A stretch of 52,744 nucleotides of DNA from an uncultured Eubacteriales bacterium (GTDB lineage: Bacteria > Bacillota > Clostridia > Oscillospirales > Acutalibacteraceae), in the NCBI GenBank assembly GCA_934445015.1, contig CAKSDJ010000006.1, positions 1 to 52,744 of the forward strand, in the 5' to 3' direction. Under the pieces are notes generated by a model, which ran no database searches, had not been told where the DNA came from, and saw only the letters and a program-made list of their open reading frames with translations. A program made the translations under genes and the position numbers. This document shows positions 18,201-26,414 of the stretch, piece by piece. The first letter of the stretch is position 1. Each line of letters opens with the position of its first letter.

Positions 18201-18700
18201 GCCGCAGAGTAAGCGTTGTAGGAATATTGGGTGAGTTAAAATTAAAACAGCTTAAAAGCAAGAACACTATTGCTTATACAACACTTGAAGACACCGCCGC
18301 CTCAATAGACGTTATTGCTTTTTCGTCAACTGTTGCACAATACCGCTCGGTTATGAGCGAAAACAGCATAGTTATAATAAACGGAAAGGTAAGCGACCGT
18401 GAGGACCGTGAGCCCGAACTTATATGTGAATCGGTTGAACAGGTGCCTGAATATGTAAAAAAATCGTCTGTGGTTTCAAAGCTTTATCTGCGTGTAGACA
18501 GCATAAGTTCGGCAAAATTTGATTCGGTATGTAAAATTCTTTCAAAGTATCACGGCAACAGCGAGGTTATAATTGCCTGCGCCGATACGGGCAAGCGTAT
18601 AAAGGCTCCCGACCGGCTTAAAATTGCTCCCTGCGATGAGCTTGTATGTAATCTGACCGATATTTTAGGAGAAGAAAATATAAAACTTGTGACAAAATAA
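15266..18700 (+). CDS. dnaE: DNA polymerase III subunit alpha
   Basis: 1144 residues, the length of DnaE. The N-terminal PHP domain has HLHLHTEYSLLDG and AITDHGVMYGV. The polymerase active site includes PVGPGRGSGAGSIAAY and PDFDIDFCY with its catalytic aspartates, then ITFGTMAARAAVRDVGR. The tRNA-type OB fold follows about residue 985 (RVSVVGILGEL). No exonuclease insertion is seen, as expected for DnaE rather than PolC. ATG 15266 has aaaagggg 11-18 bases upstream. Firmicutes usually carry PolC as well; it is not in this window. Confidence 0.97.
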   Translation: MGFAHLHLHTEYSLLDGCCRIEKLFDAAAKKGQSAVAITDHGVMYGVIDFYNAAKKHGIKPIIGCEVYVAPRTRFDKNRVLDSTYSHLILLCENNKGYQNLIKLVSAGFTEGFYSKPRIDHELLQKYHGGLIALSACLAGEIPRAVLNGKYEKARETALWYKNIFGENNYFLEVQNHNLPEQQTVNTYLAKLSKDTGIKLVATNDVHYIEKEDSFMQKVLLCIQTGTKIGDKNALEFKTEEFYLKTEEEMLAAFPTMRDAVENTQIIADRCNVEFEFGKTKLPYFDTNGEDHFEYFSKKCYDGLYLKYGKNPDKSVIDRLEYELSVINEMGYVDYYLIVWDFINYAKSHGIPVGPGRGSGAGSIAAYCIGITGIDPIKYNLLFERFLNPERVSMPDFDIDFCYVNRQKVIDYVIEKYGSDHVAQIVTFGTMAARAAVRDVGRVMDIPYAVCDKTAKLIPHSIGMTLERAMAGSKELKNFYDSDPQIKQLIDMAIKLEGMPRHASTHAAGVVISDRPVTDYVPVSCNDEAIVTQYTMTALSDLGLLKMDFLGLRNLTVIAETEDAVRKFNPGFSAENIPMDDIETFKMMSEGLTDGVFQFESDGMKNVLRRFGPETIEDLIAIISLYRPGPMDSIPKYIHNRHNPKDISYDTPLLEPILNVTYGCIVYQEQVMQIFRSLAGYSLGRADIVRRAMAKKKHDVLARERDAFIYGEKDQNGNVVCDGAIARGVDEKTAQKIFDEISAFSSYAFNKSHAAAYAVVAYRTAYLKCHYPKEYMAALLTSVLDWQGKISLYTAECRRMGIKILPPDVNKSYEKFTACPQGIRFGLLAVRNLGRSLIEQLILERRNGNYVSMYDFCKRNYGHNFNRRALEGLIKSGALDGLEDNRRKMMYNIDKVLSVIEDTRRFSSENQYDLFGGNTSENIVLTDIDEMPESELLAMEKAATGMYLSGHPMNGYIEFSKSARFTPITDIVAKKIDDGRRVSVVGILGELKLKQLKSKNTIAYTTLEDTAASIDVIAFSSTVAQYRSVMSENSIVIINGKVSDREDREPELICESVEQVPEYVKKSSVVSKLYLRVDSISSAKFDSVCKILSKYHGNSEVIIACADTGKRIKAPDRLKIAPCDELVCNLTDILGEENIKLVTK

Positions 18701-18711
18701 AAATATTTTTG

Positions 18712-18740
18712 TTGCAGTTATTGTGTTTTTGGTATATAAT
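18712..18740 (+). promoter_or_regulatory. Promoter of pfkA
   Basis: TTGCAG (18712-18717), exact 17-base spacer, TATAAT (18735-18740). The ATG lies 38 bases downstream, behind an aggag site at 18759-18763. Confidence 0.75.
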
Positions 18741-18777
18741 TATTGGTGTTATTTAATCAGGAGATGAAAATACTGTT

Positions 18778-19737
18778 ATGAAAACAATAGGTGTTTTAAC
18801 AAGCGGCGGCGATGCACCGGGTATGAATGCCGCAGTGCGTGCCGTAGTAAGAACTGCAATTTCACTCGGTATGACCGTAAAGGGCATACGCCGCGGATAT
18901 GCGGGTCTTATTGAAGATGATATAATAGATATGGATGCACGTTCGGTATCTGACGTTATTAACCGCGGCGGCACAATACTTTACACTGCCCGTTGCCCCA
19001 AATTCAGAACAGAAGAGGGCGTAATTGAAGCTGTGCAGACATGTAAAAAACACGGTATAGAGGGTTTGGTTGTAATAGGCGGCGACGGTTCATACCGCGG
19101 TGCGCTTGATTTGTCACGTCACGGTGTGCCGTGCGTTGGTGTTCCGGGTACTATTGATAACGATATCGGATGCACCGACTACACAATAGGTTTTGATACC
19201 GCTATGAATACCGCAGTTGAAATGGTTGATAAAATCCGTGATACCGCGCAGTCGCACGATCGTTGCAGCGTTATTGAGGTTATGGGCAGACATGCGGGTT
19301 ATATTGCCGTGCAAACCGGTATAGCGGTGGGTGCTACCGCTATTATGGTGCCTGAGGTGCCCGTAAATATGGAGAGCATAATCAGAAAAATAAATACAAC
19401 AAAGCAAAACGGCAAAAAACATTTTATTGTTATAGTAGCCGAAGGTGTAGGCGGAACCGAAGAAATTGCAAAACAAATAATGGCAGGCACCGGTGTTGAT
19501 ACGCGTGCAACAATATTAGGTCACGTTCAGCGCGGCGGTAACCCGACATTGCGCGACAGATTACGCGCAACCCAAATGGGATATGAGGCGGTTCAGTTAC
19601 TGTATCGCGGAAAGGGCAATCGCGTTGTTTCATATAAGGGCAGTGAAATAGTAAGTTATGATATTGAAGAAGCACTCAAAATGAAAAAAGATTTTGATAT
19701 GCGTATGCTTCAGATTGCGCTTGAAACAGCAATTTAA
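18778..19737 (+). CDS. pfkA: ATP-dependent 6-phosphofructokinase
   Basis: 319 residues, the standard size. It makes fructose-1,6-bisphosphate from fructose-6-phosphate and ATP, the committed step of glycolysis. The ATP site begins GVLTSGGDAPGMNAAVRAVV. The catalytic segment is VPGTIDNDIGCTDYTIGFDT, followed by EVMGRHAGYIA and HVQRGGNPTLRDR. Glycine at position 11 and GGDGSYRGA fit the ATP type rather than the pyrophosphate type. It has its own promoter behind dnaE and a strong terminator. Confidence 0.97.
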   Translation: MKTIGVLTSGGDAPGMNAAVRAVVRTAISLGMTVKGIRRGYAGLIEDDIIDMDARSVSDVINRGGTILYTARCPKFRTEEGVIEAVQTCKKHGIEGLVVIGGDGSYRGALDLSRHGVPCVGVPGTIDNDIGCTDYTIGFDTAMNTAVEMVDKIRDTAQSHDRCSVIEVMGRHAGYIAVQTGIAVGATAIMVPEVPVNMESIIRKINTTKQNGKKHFIVIVAEGVGGTEEIAKQIMAGTGVDTRATILGHVQRGGNPTLRDRLRATQMGYEAVQLLYRGKGNRVVSYKGSEIVSYDIEEALKMKKDFDMRMLQIALETAI

Positions 19738-19747
19738 AATTTAATTT

Positions 19748-19786
19748 TAAACGGCGGACAGGTTTAGAACCGTCCGCCGTTTATTA
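19748..19786 (+). terminator. Intrinsic terminator between pfkA and the convergent carboxypeptidase gene
   Basis: Perfect 12 bp stem taaacggcggac (19748-19759) with gtccgccgttta (19772-19783), then ttata. AT-rich flanks on both sides allow it to work for both convergent genes. Confidence 0.85.
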
Positions 19787-19812
19787 TATAATGTTTATGA
19801 TGCACTATTGAC

Positions 19813-21138
19813 TCAATCTTTTTTATTACCGTCATAGGGCACATATTTAACCCTGCGTTTTTTTGACCTTTTGTTATTCATTCTTATAACGGCAATTATA
19901 AACACAACTATTATTGCAATTATAATTACATAAACAACCTTCATATAAGATGATGTAAAAAAGTTTTTAACGCCGCGAAGCACCGTTAGAAGTGTGCTTT
20001 TTTCTATTGTTTCATTTGCAACAAGATTTACAGTTCCTATAACGTTTTCTGCGTATATTACATCTGCCGAGCCTAACACATCACCTTTTTTTATGGGTGC
20101 GTCTACTGTTTTTTGAGGTATATTTGGTACTATGCTTACAGTTGAGTCGTCTGCGTCTTTGGGCAATATTGATACAAAGCTTTTTTCAACGTAAAGTGAT
20201 ACAAAATCGGTATCAAGCGACAGGTCAACGCCTATTTCGGCTATGGGATTTGAGGTATCTGCAACTTTTTTGAATTCAAAATTGTTAAACGCCCATCTGT
20301 AGAGTTCGGCGCTTTCAATAAATTCATAGCGCCTGTCCGCTTTTGCCGGGCAGCCGAAAAGCAGGCACATATAATTGTAGCCGTTATAACTTGCCGTGCT
20401 TACAAGGCAGCGTCCTGCCTCATCGGTGTATCCCGTTTTAACGCCCTTTGCATAACTGTAGTAATAATTTGTGGTATTATCCTGCAAAAAGTTTGTAGTT
20501 GAAAGTGTACGCTCACCCGACATATTTGTAGCCGCTACGGTATGCCGTGCCGATTCGCACACATCTTTGAAAGTTTGGTTTTTAAGAGCGACTTTTGCAA
20601 GTTTATAAGTATCACGCGCGGTTGTATAATTATTTTCATCGTGCAGACCTACGGGATTTTGATACTTTGTGTTTGCAAGACCTAATTCTGCGGCGCGTGA
20701 ATTCATCATATTAACAAAATTTTCAACACTGCCGCCGTAATATATTGCGCCGAGTATTGCACAGTCGCCGAAAGACGCCATAAGTATCATATAAACAAGG
20801 TCGAGTTGCGTTATTTCTTCACCGGATTTAAGCAGTGAAACCGAACTGCCCGTACCGCTTATAAGGTCAAGCGTCTCATCTGTCATGGCTATTTTTTGAT
20901 TGGGGTCGTACTTATCGCTTTCAAGAATAAGCAGGGTAGTCATAATTTTTGTTATAGATGCCGGATATACTTTTTCATCGGCATTTTTTTCATAAAGCAC
21001 CTCATCGGTGTCAAGCGATACAAGCATAGCGGCATTTGCACTTACCGAAATGCCTGTCGGTTCATAGGCATAGGCGCTCATTGACGCGCCCAAAACAAAA
21101 CAAACTGCCAAAAATGCCGAAATTATTCTTTTAAGCAT
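19813..21138 (-). CDS. D-alanyl-D-alanine carboxypeptidase, S11 family, with altered SxN motif
   Basis: 441 residues from ATG 21138, which has aaggag five bases upstream; an in-frame upstream codon lacks a site. A signal peptide (about 1-24, ending SAYA) is followed by the penicillin-binding fold. The catalytic tetrad SxxK is Ser61-Ile-Thr-Lys64. The KTG triad appears in GVKTGYTDEAG. The third motif, normally SxN (SGN in PBP5), reads Ser122-Phe-Gly124, so its asparagine is missing. A C-terminal domain follows, then a membrane helix (about 394-416) and a basic tail, so the enzyme is anchored outside. It should trim peptidoglycan stem peptides; the changed motif makes full activity uncertain. 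Confidence 0.9.
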   Translation of the reverse strand: MLKRIISAFLAVCFVLGASMSAYAYEPTGISVSANAAMLVSLDTDEVLYEKNADEKVYPASITKIMTTLLILESDKYDPNQKIAMTDETLDLISGTGSSVSLLKSGEEITQLDLVYMILMASFGDCAILGAIYYGGSVENFVNMMNSRAAELGLANTKYQNPVGLHDENNYTTARDTYKLAKVALKNQTFKDVCESARHTVAATNMSGERTLSTTNFLQDNTTNYYYSYAKGVKTGYTDEAGRCLVSTASYNGYNYMCLLFGCPAKADRRYEFIESAELYRWAFNNFEFKKVADTSNPIAEIGVDLSLDTDFVSLYVEKSFVSILPKDADDSTVSIVPNIPQKTVDAPIKKGDVLGSADVIYAENVIGTVNLVANETIEKSTLLTVLRGVKNFFTSSYMKVVYVIIIAIIVVFIIAVIRMNNKRSKKRRVKYVPYDGNKKD

Positions 21139-21281
21139 AGAAATCTCCTTAAAAATGTGATATAATATTTGCATTGGGTATTGCGTTGCAATACTAAACA
21201 GCAGTGTACAATGCTATTATACATTATTTCAACGTAAAAATAAAGTACAAATATTAAATATAAAAGAAAAGCGGTGATCAA

Positions 21282-21965
21282 ATGGTTTATATTACCGGTG
21301 ATATGCACGGTGAACTTGAACGCCTTTACGACAAAGAGTTCAGAAAATTAAAACGTGGTGATGTGCTTATAGTCTGCGGTGACTTCGGTTACATATTTGA
21401 CGCCTCAAAAACTGAAAAGCAGGTTATTAACTTTTTGGCGAAACGCAAGTTTGTTACCGCTTTTATAGAAGGCACGCATGACAACCTTGATACTATAAAC
21501 CGTTGCCGACAGACTGTGTGGAAAGGCGGAAAAGTGCACCGAATAAAGGGCAATCTTTTTCATCTTATGCGCGGTCAGATATTTGAAATCGAGGGCAATA
21601 AGTATTTTACTTTCGGCGGAGGCGAAAGCGCCGACAAAGATATGCGCGTCGCAAGCGGCCATTGGTGGCGTGAAGAGGAGGCAACCCCTACCGAAATGGC
21701 AGACGGTGCGCGAGTACTTGATGAGGTAGGCTGCAAGGTTGATTACATAATTACACATGAACCTCCGTCACTTGTAAAAAGCGCTATGCTTTTGCGCCGC
21801 GGCGGCACAGACAGCGTCAACAAATTAAACGGCTACCTTGAAGAAATCGACCGTTCTTGTACATACAAACATTGGTTTTTCGGCTCGCTTCATGAAGACC
21901 GCATTATAACGGAACATCACACCTGTGTGTTCAGAAAACTGTTACCGGCAGACCGCAACACTTAA
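21282..21965 (+). CDS. Metallophosphoesterase-like protein with divergent metal motifs
   Basis: 227 residues of the calcineurin-like phosphoesterase fold. Motif 1 is GDMHG (Asp7, His9), motif 2 GDFGY (Asp34), and the ITHEPP histidine is present. The usual GNH(D/E) motif reads GTHDN, with threonine at residue 65 instead of the metal-binding asparagine. The final GHxH reads FGSLHED, so its first histidine is serine. Whether two metals can still bind is doubtful. ATG 21282 follows aaaagcggtgatca. It is divergent from the carboxypeptidase and precedes the pseudokinase gene. Substrate is unknown; no membrane segment is seen. Confidence 0.85.
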   Translation: MVYITGDMHGELERLYDKEFRKLKRGDVLIVCGDFGYIFDASKTEKQVINFLAKRKFVTAFIEGTHDNLDTINRCRQTVWKGGKVHRIKGNLFHLMRGQIFEIEGNKYFTFGGGESADKDMRVASGHWWREEEATPTEMADGARVLDEVGCKVDYIITHEPPSLVKSAMLLRRGGTDSVNKLNGYLEEIDRSCTYKHWFFGSLHEDRIITEHHTCVFRKLLPADRNT

Positions 21966-21968
21966 AAC

Positions 21969-21997
21969 TTGTATTTTTATGTGAAGTGTGGTAGAAT
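21969..21997 (+). promoter_or_regulatory. Promoter of the pseudokinase gene
   Basis: TTGTAT (21969-21974), 17-base spacer, TAGAAT (21992-21997) with TGG before it (extended -10). ATG 22030 follows a strong cggaggt site (22019-22025). Confidence 0.65.
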
Positions 21998-22029
21998 ATG
22001 TTATCTTATAATATTTTACGGAGGTCGTT

Positions 22030-23739
22030 ATGTTAAATACCGACAGACTTTGCCCCGGCTGTATGAATGACAACGGCGGCGAAAAGATATGCAGTATATG
22101 CGGATATGATATGTCAAGTCAAAACGACAAAGACTGTTTGCCTGTAAGATTTTTGCTTTCAGACCGCTATATCATAGGCAAGACTGTTAACAGAAATACC
22201 GAAGGCATTTCTTATATAGCGTGGGATAACGCGTCTGATGCCGCAGTGAATATAAAAGAGTATTACCCCTTAGGCATATCGGTTCGCAATCCCGATAAAA
22301 CCGTGTCGGTAGTGAGCGGCAATGAGTTTATTTTTAATGAAGGACTTATGGACTTTATAGAAATAAACAAAAAACTTACAGCAACCGAGCTGCCTTCGGC
22401 AATACCGGTTATAACTGTTTTTGAAGAAAACGGAACCGTGTATTCCGTGACTCCTACAGTATCCGGTATATCGCTGCAAAGTTTTCTTGACCGCAACGGC
22501 GGATCACTCCGTTGGGAACAGGCACGCCCACTGTTTTTGCCACTTATAGACACAATAAAAGGTCTTCACGAAATCGGCATTATTCACGGCGGAATTTCAC
22601 CGCAAACAATAATCGTAGGCCGTGACGGCAAAATGCGTATTACCGATATATGTATACCGAGTTTGCGCAAAGCTTCACAAGACAGCCCTGCCGAACTTTA
22701 CAGCGGTTATGCCGCTGCCGAGCAGTACGGCAAAACCGATGCTCAAATAGGCATATATACCGATGTATACGGGCTCAGCGCAACGCTTTTTAGGGTACTT
22801 ATAGGCACGGTGCCGCCTTCTGCCGAAAACAGACTCCGCAGCGACAGCCTTTCAATACCTGCAAAATTTGCAGATGAGATGCCGCGTCAGGTATTAGTTG
22901 CAATTGCTAACGGTATGCAGGTAACGGTTGAAAAGCGTACCGACAGTATCGATACGTTTAAAAACGAATTGGTTTACGGCGAAACTCAGGAAAACATTCG
23001 CCGTGCCGCAAGCGCAGTCAGCAACCCCTCACAAAAATCGGATAAGTCTGCAGACCGGCACACACAAAAAAGCGGAAACGGAGTAAGATATGCGGCAATT
23101 TCTGCCGGAGTAACGGCTGCGTTGTTTTTGGTAGTAGCGGTTGTTCTGTGCCTTACAGTGTTCAAAAATGACATCTTCGGCAAAAAAGATATTTTTTACA
23201 ACAACTCAGACGATGTATCTGTGCCGAAAGTTGCGTCAATAGGCGATGTTGATTCAGGCGCCGCAGAGTCTGTCATTTTGTATGAAGTGCCGGATCTGAC
23301 CGGTAAATACTATTATCAGTTGCTCGATAATGAAGATTATTCGCACTTTAAGTTCAGCATAAAAAACACTAAAGAATATTCAAGCAAATATGAGCGCGGT
23401 ATGATTTGCGCTCAATCGGTTGAAGTAGGCAAACAGGTAGAAAATGAGACTGAGATACAACTCACAATAAGTTTGGGCCCCAAAGAAATAACTGTTGCAA
23501 ATGTGCTGGGGCTTGATGAGATGAGCGCAAAACTTGAACTATTAAAACAAGGCTTTTTGTATGAGAATATTGAGGTCGTAGAAAAATACGACTCTGACTC
23601 CGAATCTGGAATTGTGCTTGAACAGTCACCCGAGTACGGCGAGAGTGTCAATACCGAGACCGTGGTAAGAATTTATATAAATTCTTATAAAAACGATGAC
23701 AAAATAGCCGACGGTCTCATTGCAAACTCAAATAACTGA
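22030..23739 (+). CDS. Zinc-ribbon, pseudokinase and PASTA-domain membrane protein
   Basis: 569 residues in four parts. Residues 8-24 form a zinc ribbon (CPGC and CSIC). Residues about 40-320 are a Hanks-type kinase fold: the ATP-anchoring lysine is Lys76 (VNIKEYYP), but the HRD motif is His186-Gly-Gly188, lacking the catalytic aspartate, and the DFG motif is Asp206-Ile-Cys208. GYAAAEQYG marks the activation-segment end. A membrane helix lies near 355-377. Outside it are two PASTA-like repeats (about 415-550; VPDLTGKY, VLGLDEMSAKLEL). PASTA domains bind muropeptides or penicillin-like ligands. It therefore looks like a wall-sensing receptor with an inactive kinase. No kinase or phosphatase partner is adjacent. 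Confidence 0.88.
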   Translation: MLNTDRLCPGCMNDNGGEKICSICGYDMSSQNDKDCLPVRFLLSDRYIIGKTVNRNTEGISYIAWDNASDAAVNIKEYYPLGISVRNPDKTVSVVSGNEFIFNEGLMDFIEINKKLTATELPSAIPVITVFEENGTVYSVTPTVSGISLQSFLDRNGGSLRWEQARPLFLPLIDTIKGLHEIGIIHGGISPQTIIVGRDGKMRITDICIPSLRKASQDSPAELYSGYAAAEQYGKTDAQIGIYTDVYGLSATLFRVLIGTVPPSAENRLRSDSLSIPAKFADEMPRQVLVAIANGMQVTVEKRTDSIDTFKNELVYGETQENIRRAASAVSNPSQKSDKSADRHTQKSGNGVRYAAISAGVTAALFLVVAVVLCLTVFKNDIFGKKDIFYNNSDDVSVPKVASIGDVDSGAAESVILYEVPDLTGKYYYQLLDNEDYSHFKFSIKNTKEYSSKYERGMICAQSVEVGKQVENETEIQLTISLGPKEITVANVLGLDEMSAKLELLKQGFLYENIEVVEKYDSDSESGIVLEQSPEYGESVNTETVVRIYINSYKNDDKIADGLIANSNN

Positions 23740-23771
23740 TACAACCGTTAATTGAATTTTATTTAAAATAA

Positions 23772-23806
23772 AAGATTGCCGCAAAACAATACTGCGGCAA
23801 TCTTAT
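23772..23806 (+). terminator. Hairpin after the pseudokinase gene, probable terminator
   Basis: Perfect 11 bp stem aagattgccgc (23772-23782) with gcggcaatctt (23794-23804). The T-tail is short (ctta), so efficiency may be modest. Confidence 0.65.
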
Positions 23807-23824
23807 TGCAAGGGTGTTTAGGTT

Positions 23825-24745
23825 TTGGTTACTGTTTTACTTGCTGTGTATAACGGCGAAAAATATTTAAAAGAACAGATTGATTCACTTCTTAATCAAA
23901 CATTTAACGACATTAGAATAATTATCCGCGATGACGGTTCAACCGATAATTCACTTGATATAATAAATGATTACTGCAAAAAATATCCGCTCATCATATC
24001 AAGTTTAACCGGAAAACCGACCGGCAGTGCGGTGGGCAATTTTGCCGAGTTGTTATATAATTGTGACGATGATTACATTATGTTTTGCGATCAGGATGAT
24101 GTGTGGCTGCCGCAAAAGATAGAAAAGACCATCAGTGTAATGAAAAAAACAGAGGGTGCCGACAAAAACACACCTGTGCTTGTACACAGCGACTTGATTG
24201 TAGCAGACCAAAATCTTAAAACTGTGTCACAGTCATTTTTTGCTTTTCAACGTCTTGACCCAGAAAATATTTCGCTTTCGGGTCTGCTTGTTCAGAATTG
24301 TGTTACGGGCTGCACGGTTATGATAAACCGCGCACTTAAAGAAAAATGCGGCAAAATACCTAATGATTGCATAATGCACGATTGGTGGCTTGCAATAACG
24401 GCGCAGCTTTTCGGAAAAATTGCGTGCGTTAGAGAACCTCTTATGCTTTACAGGCAACATTCCGACAATCAGGTGGGTGCCAAGGCGTCATACGGTATAG
24501 CGCTTATAAAACGCAAACTTTCAACTTTAAACGAAGTGCGAAAAAACTATAATGCTACCTACGCTCAGGCACAGGCGGTACTTAGGCATTACGCCGGCAG
24601 TTTAGCCGAAAAAGAGCGCAATTTGCTTGAAATTTACGTATCAATACCAAGCAAAAACAAATTCAAAAAAATACGTATTATGCAAAAATACGGTTTTAAA
24701 AAAGGAACGGCGCTTCGCGTAATAGGACAATATATTTTAATTTAG
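23825..24745 (+). CDS. Glycosyltransferase family 2
   Basis: 306 residues with a TTG start at 23825 (agggtg eight bases upstream). The GT-A fold opens VTVLLAVYNGEKYLKEQIDS, then IIIRDDGSTDNS, which binds the nucleotide sugar. The metal-binding region is MFCDQDDVWLPQKI, typical of rhamnosyltransferase-like GT2 enzymes, and the HDWWLA segment is shared with that subgroup. There is no membrane helix, so it acts at the inner face of the membrane or in the cytoplasm, adding a sugar to a wall polysaccharide or lipid. The acceptor is unknown. A small lipoprotein gene follows closely. Confidence 0.9.
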   Translation: MVTVLLAVYNGEKYLKEQIDSLLNQTFNDIRIIIRDDGSTDNSLDIINDYCKKYPLIISSLTGKPTGSAVGNFAELLYNCDDDYIMFCDQDDVWLPQKIEKTISVMKKTEGADKNTPVLVHSDLIVADQNLKTVSQSFFAFQRLDPENISLSGLLVQNCVTGCTVMINRALKEKCGKIPNDCIMHDWWLAITAQLFGKIACVREPLMLYRQHSDNQVGAKASYGIALIKRKLSTLNEVRKNYNATYAQAQAVLRHYAGSLAEKERNLLEIYVSIPSKNKFKKIRIMQKYGFKKGTALRVIGQYILI

Positions 24746-24757
24746 AGGTTGAATACT

Positions 24758-25165
24758 ATGAAAACAACAAAGAGTGTTATTTTAACGGTAGTTGCAATTT
24801 TTATGATTTTTGCCGTAGGTTGCGGCAGTGACGGTTTTAAGCCTACAAATCTTGAGATGGAAATAGCCGGCAACACAGATTATACGGCAACTAAGATATG
24901 CTCCGATAAAAAAACCACAGAAAAGGTATGGAGCCTTTGCACCGATATACTTATCGATTATGACGCCGAGGGCGAAATGGGTACAGAGTATATCTATGTT
25001 GCGTTTTTTGATGACGATGTCAAAGAATACGGAGTATTTACGTTATACAGCAACGGTTCCTGTTGCCTTGCAGAAGATTTTGACACCTTTTACAAAGTAA
25101 AGGGCGGCGAAAAACTTTATGAAAAACTCTTTGATTATTATAAGGACTTGCCGGAAAAAGAGTAA
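24758..25165 (+). CDS. Small predicted lipoprotein, unknown function
   Basis: 135 residues from ATG 24758, with agagg nine bases upstream; a TTG nine bases earlier is less well placed. The signal sequence ends in the lipobox AVGC with Cys22, so it should be lipid-anchored outside the cell. The mature part (about 113 residues) is acidic, with segments such as EYIYVAFFDDDVKEYGVFTL that suggest a beta-rich fold, and two adjacent cysteines (CC). I do not recognise the family. It lies 12 bases after the glycosyltransferase and probably shares its transcript. Confidence 0.8.
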   Translation: MKTTKSVILTVVAIFMIFAVGCGSDGFKPTNLEMEIAGNTDYTATKICSDKKTTEKVWSLCTDILIDYDAEGEMGTEYIYVAFFDDDVKEYGVFTLYSNGSCCLAEDFDTFYKVKGGEKLYEKLFDYYKDLPEKE

Positions 25166-25222
25166 ATAAAAACGCGGCATAAAAACTGCGCGATAATAAG
25201 ATTTAAAGTTTATAAAATACTT

Positions 25223-25256
25223 ACAGCCCACCTTATGGTGGGCTGTATCATTTTTA
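25223..25256. terminator. Bidirectional terminator
   Basis: Perfect 11 bp stem tacagcccacc (25223-25233) with ggtgggctgta (25238-25248), 4-base loop, followed by atcattttt on the plus strand. It lies between the lipoprotein gene and the convergent aminopeptidase gene and can serve both. Confidence 0.85.
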
Positions 25257-26324
25257 CAGTGTTATTAAATTTTTATCACTTTCGGTAAGGTTAATGCAAC
25301 CGTCATCTGTTACGTACACCATATCCTCTATTCTTACTCCGAATTTGTTTTCAATGTAAATACCGGGCTCTACCGTTACGATATTTCCGGCTTGCAAAAC
25401 GTAGTTATTGCCGGGAGTTAAATTCGGGTTTTCGTGTATGTCGATGCCGACACCGTGACCCAGCGAATGACCGAAACAGCCTTCATATCCGGCGTTATAT
25501 ATTATGTCACGCGCTGTTTTATCGGCATCGCTGCAAACAACGCCAGCCCTTATTGCCGCACAGGCCGTTTTTTGCGCTTTTAATACGGTGTCATATACGT
25601 TTTTTTGCTCATCACTTATACTGCCAACCGCTACGGTTCTTGTCATATCGCTTCTGTAACCGTTTTTTAATGCGCCGAAATCCATTGTTACAAAATCGCC
25701 TTTTTGAATTAGTTTTTCGGTAGGTACACCGTGCGGCATTGATGAGTTTTTGCCAGACACCACTATAAAATCAAATGCAACGCCGTCGGCACCTCGGCTT
25801 CGCATAAAAAATTCCATATCAAGCATTATTTCGCGTTCACTTTTTCCTGCGGTTATGAGGTTGCATATATAAGTGAATGTTTCATCTGTCAGTTTTTGAG
25901 CGGCGATAATAAAATCAAGTTCCTCACCTGATTTTATCAGTCGCATACGTGTCAGTTCTTCATCCAATTTATTTTGGGTTGAAACTTTGGTGCATTCAAA
26001 TAGTTTGCTGTAATAAGCGTGCTGCGAAATGCTCATACTGTCGGTTTCAACATAAAGCGTTTCGATTTTTTCATCATTACAAGTTGAAACAATGTCGCGG
26101 TTTGCACCCTTTGCAAGTTTAACCGTGCAGCTGCTTACAGTGTTTTTTGCTTTTTCATAATACCTGAAATCAATAAAAAACACAGCGGATTTTTGCGATA
26201 TGTATATTACGCCTGCACTTGAATTAAATCCCGTAAGATATAATCGGTTTGCGCCGCTCGTAATTAAAAATGCTTCTGCGTCATTCAATGCGTTTTGCAG
26301 TTTTTCAATGCGTTCTTTTATCAT
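25254..26324 (-). CDS. Xaa-Pro aminopeptidase, M24B family
   Basis: 356 residues from ATG 26324, preceded by ggtga; a GTG nine bases upstream lacks a site. It removes N-terminal residues next to proline using two metal ions. The C-terminal pita-bread domain carries the five metal ligands: both aspartates in MDFGALKNGYRSDMTR, the histidine in HSLGHGVGIDIHE, and the glutamates in VEPGIY and RIEDMV. The N-terminal domain (about 1-125) has a creatinase-like fold (FFIDFRYYEKA). Length fits the short PepP/YpdF type. Cytoplasmic. Confidence 0.94.
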   Translation of the reverse strand: MIKERIEKLQNALNDAEAFLITSGANRLYLTGFNSSAGVIYISQKSAVFFIDFRYYEKAKNTVSSCTVKLAKGANRDIVSTCNDEKIETLYVETDSMSISQHAYYSKLFECTKVSTQNKLDEELTRMRLIKSGEELDFIIAAQKLTDETFTYICNLITAGKSEREIMLDMEFFMRSRGADGVAFDFIVVSGKNSSMPHGVPTEKLIQKGDFVTMDFGALKNGYRSDMTRTVAVGSISDEQKNVYDTVLKAQKTACAAIRAGVVCSDADKTARDIIYNAGYEGCFGHSLGHGVGIDIHENPNLTPGNNYVLQAGNIVTVEPGIYIENKFGVRIEDMVYVTDDGCINLTESDKNLITL

Positions 26325-26353
26325 ATTTATCACCGAAAATTATATAATAATTT

Positions 26354-26396
26354 TAAAAATATTCGGGCACAATCCTTTTATGGGAGTGTGCCCGAC
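26354..26396 (-). terminator. Terminator of the parA-parB-like-thrH operon
   Basis: On the minus strand tcgggcaca (26395-26387) pairs with tgtgcccga (26371-26363), with a further short inner stem, and is followed by the T-rich aatattttt. Confidence 0.8.
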
Positions 26397-26414
26397 TTAT
26401 ATGCGTAAAATATT

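Noticed and set aside
23772..23806. Insertion-element end repeat
   Set aside because: The inverted repeat sits right after a stop codon and folds as a simple hairpin; no transposase or target duplication is seen.
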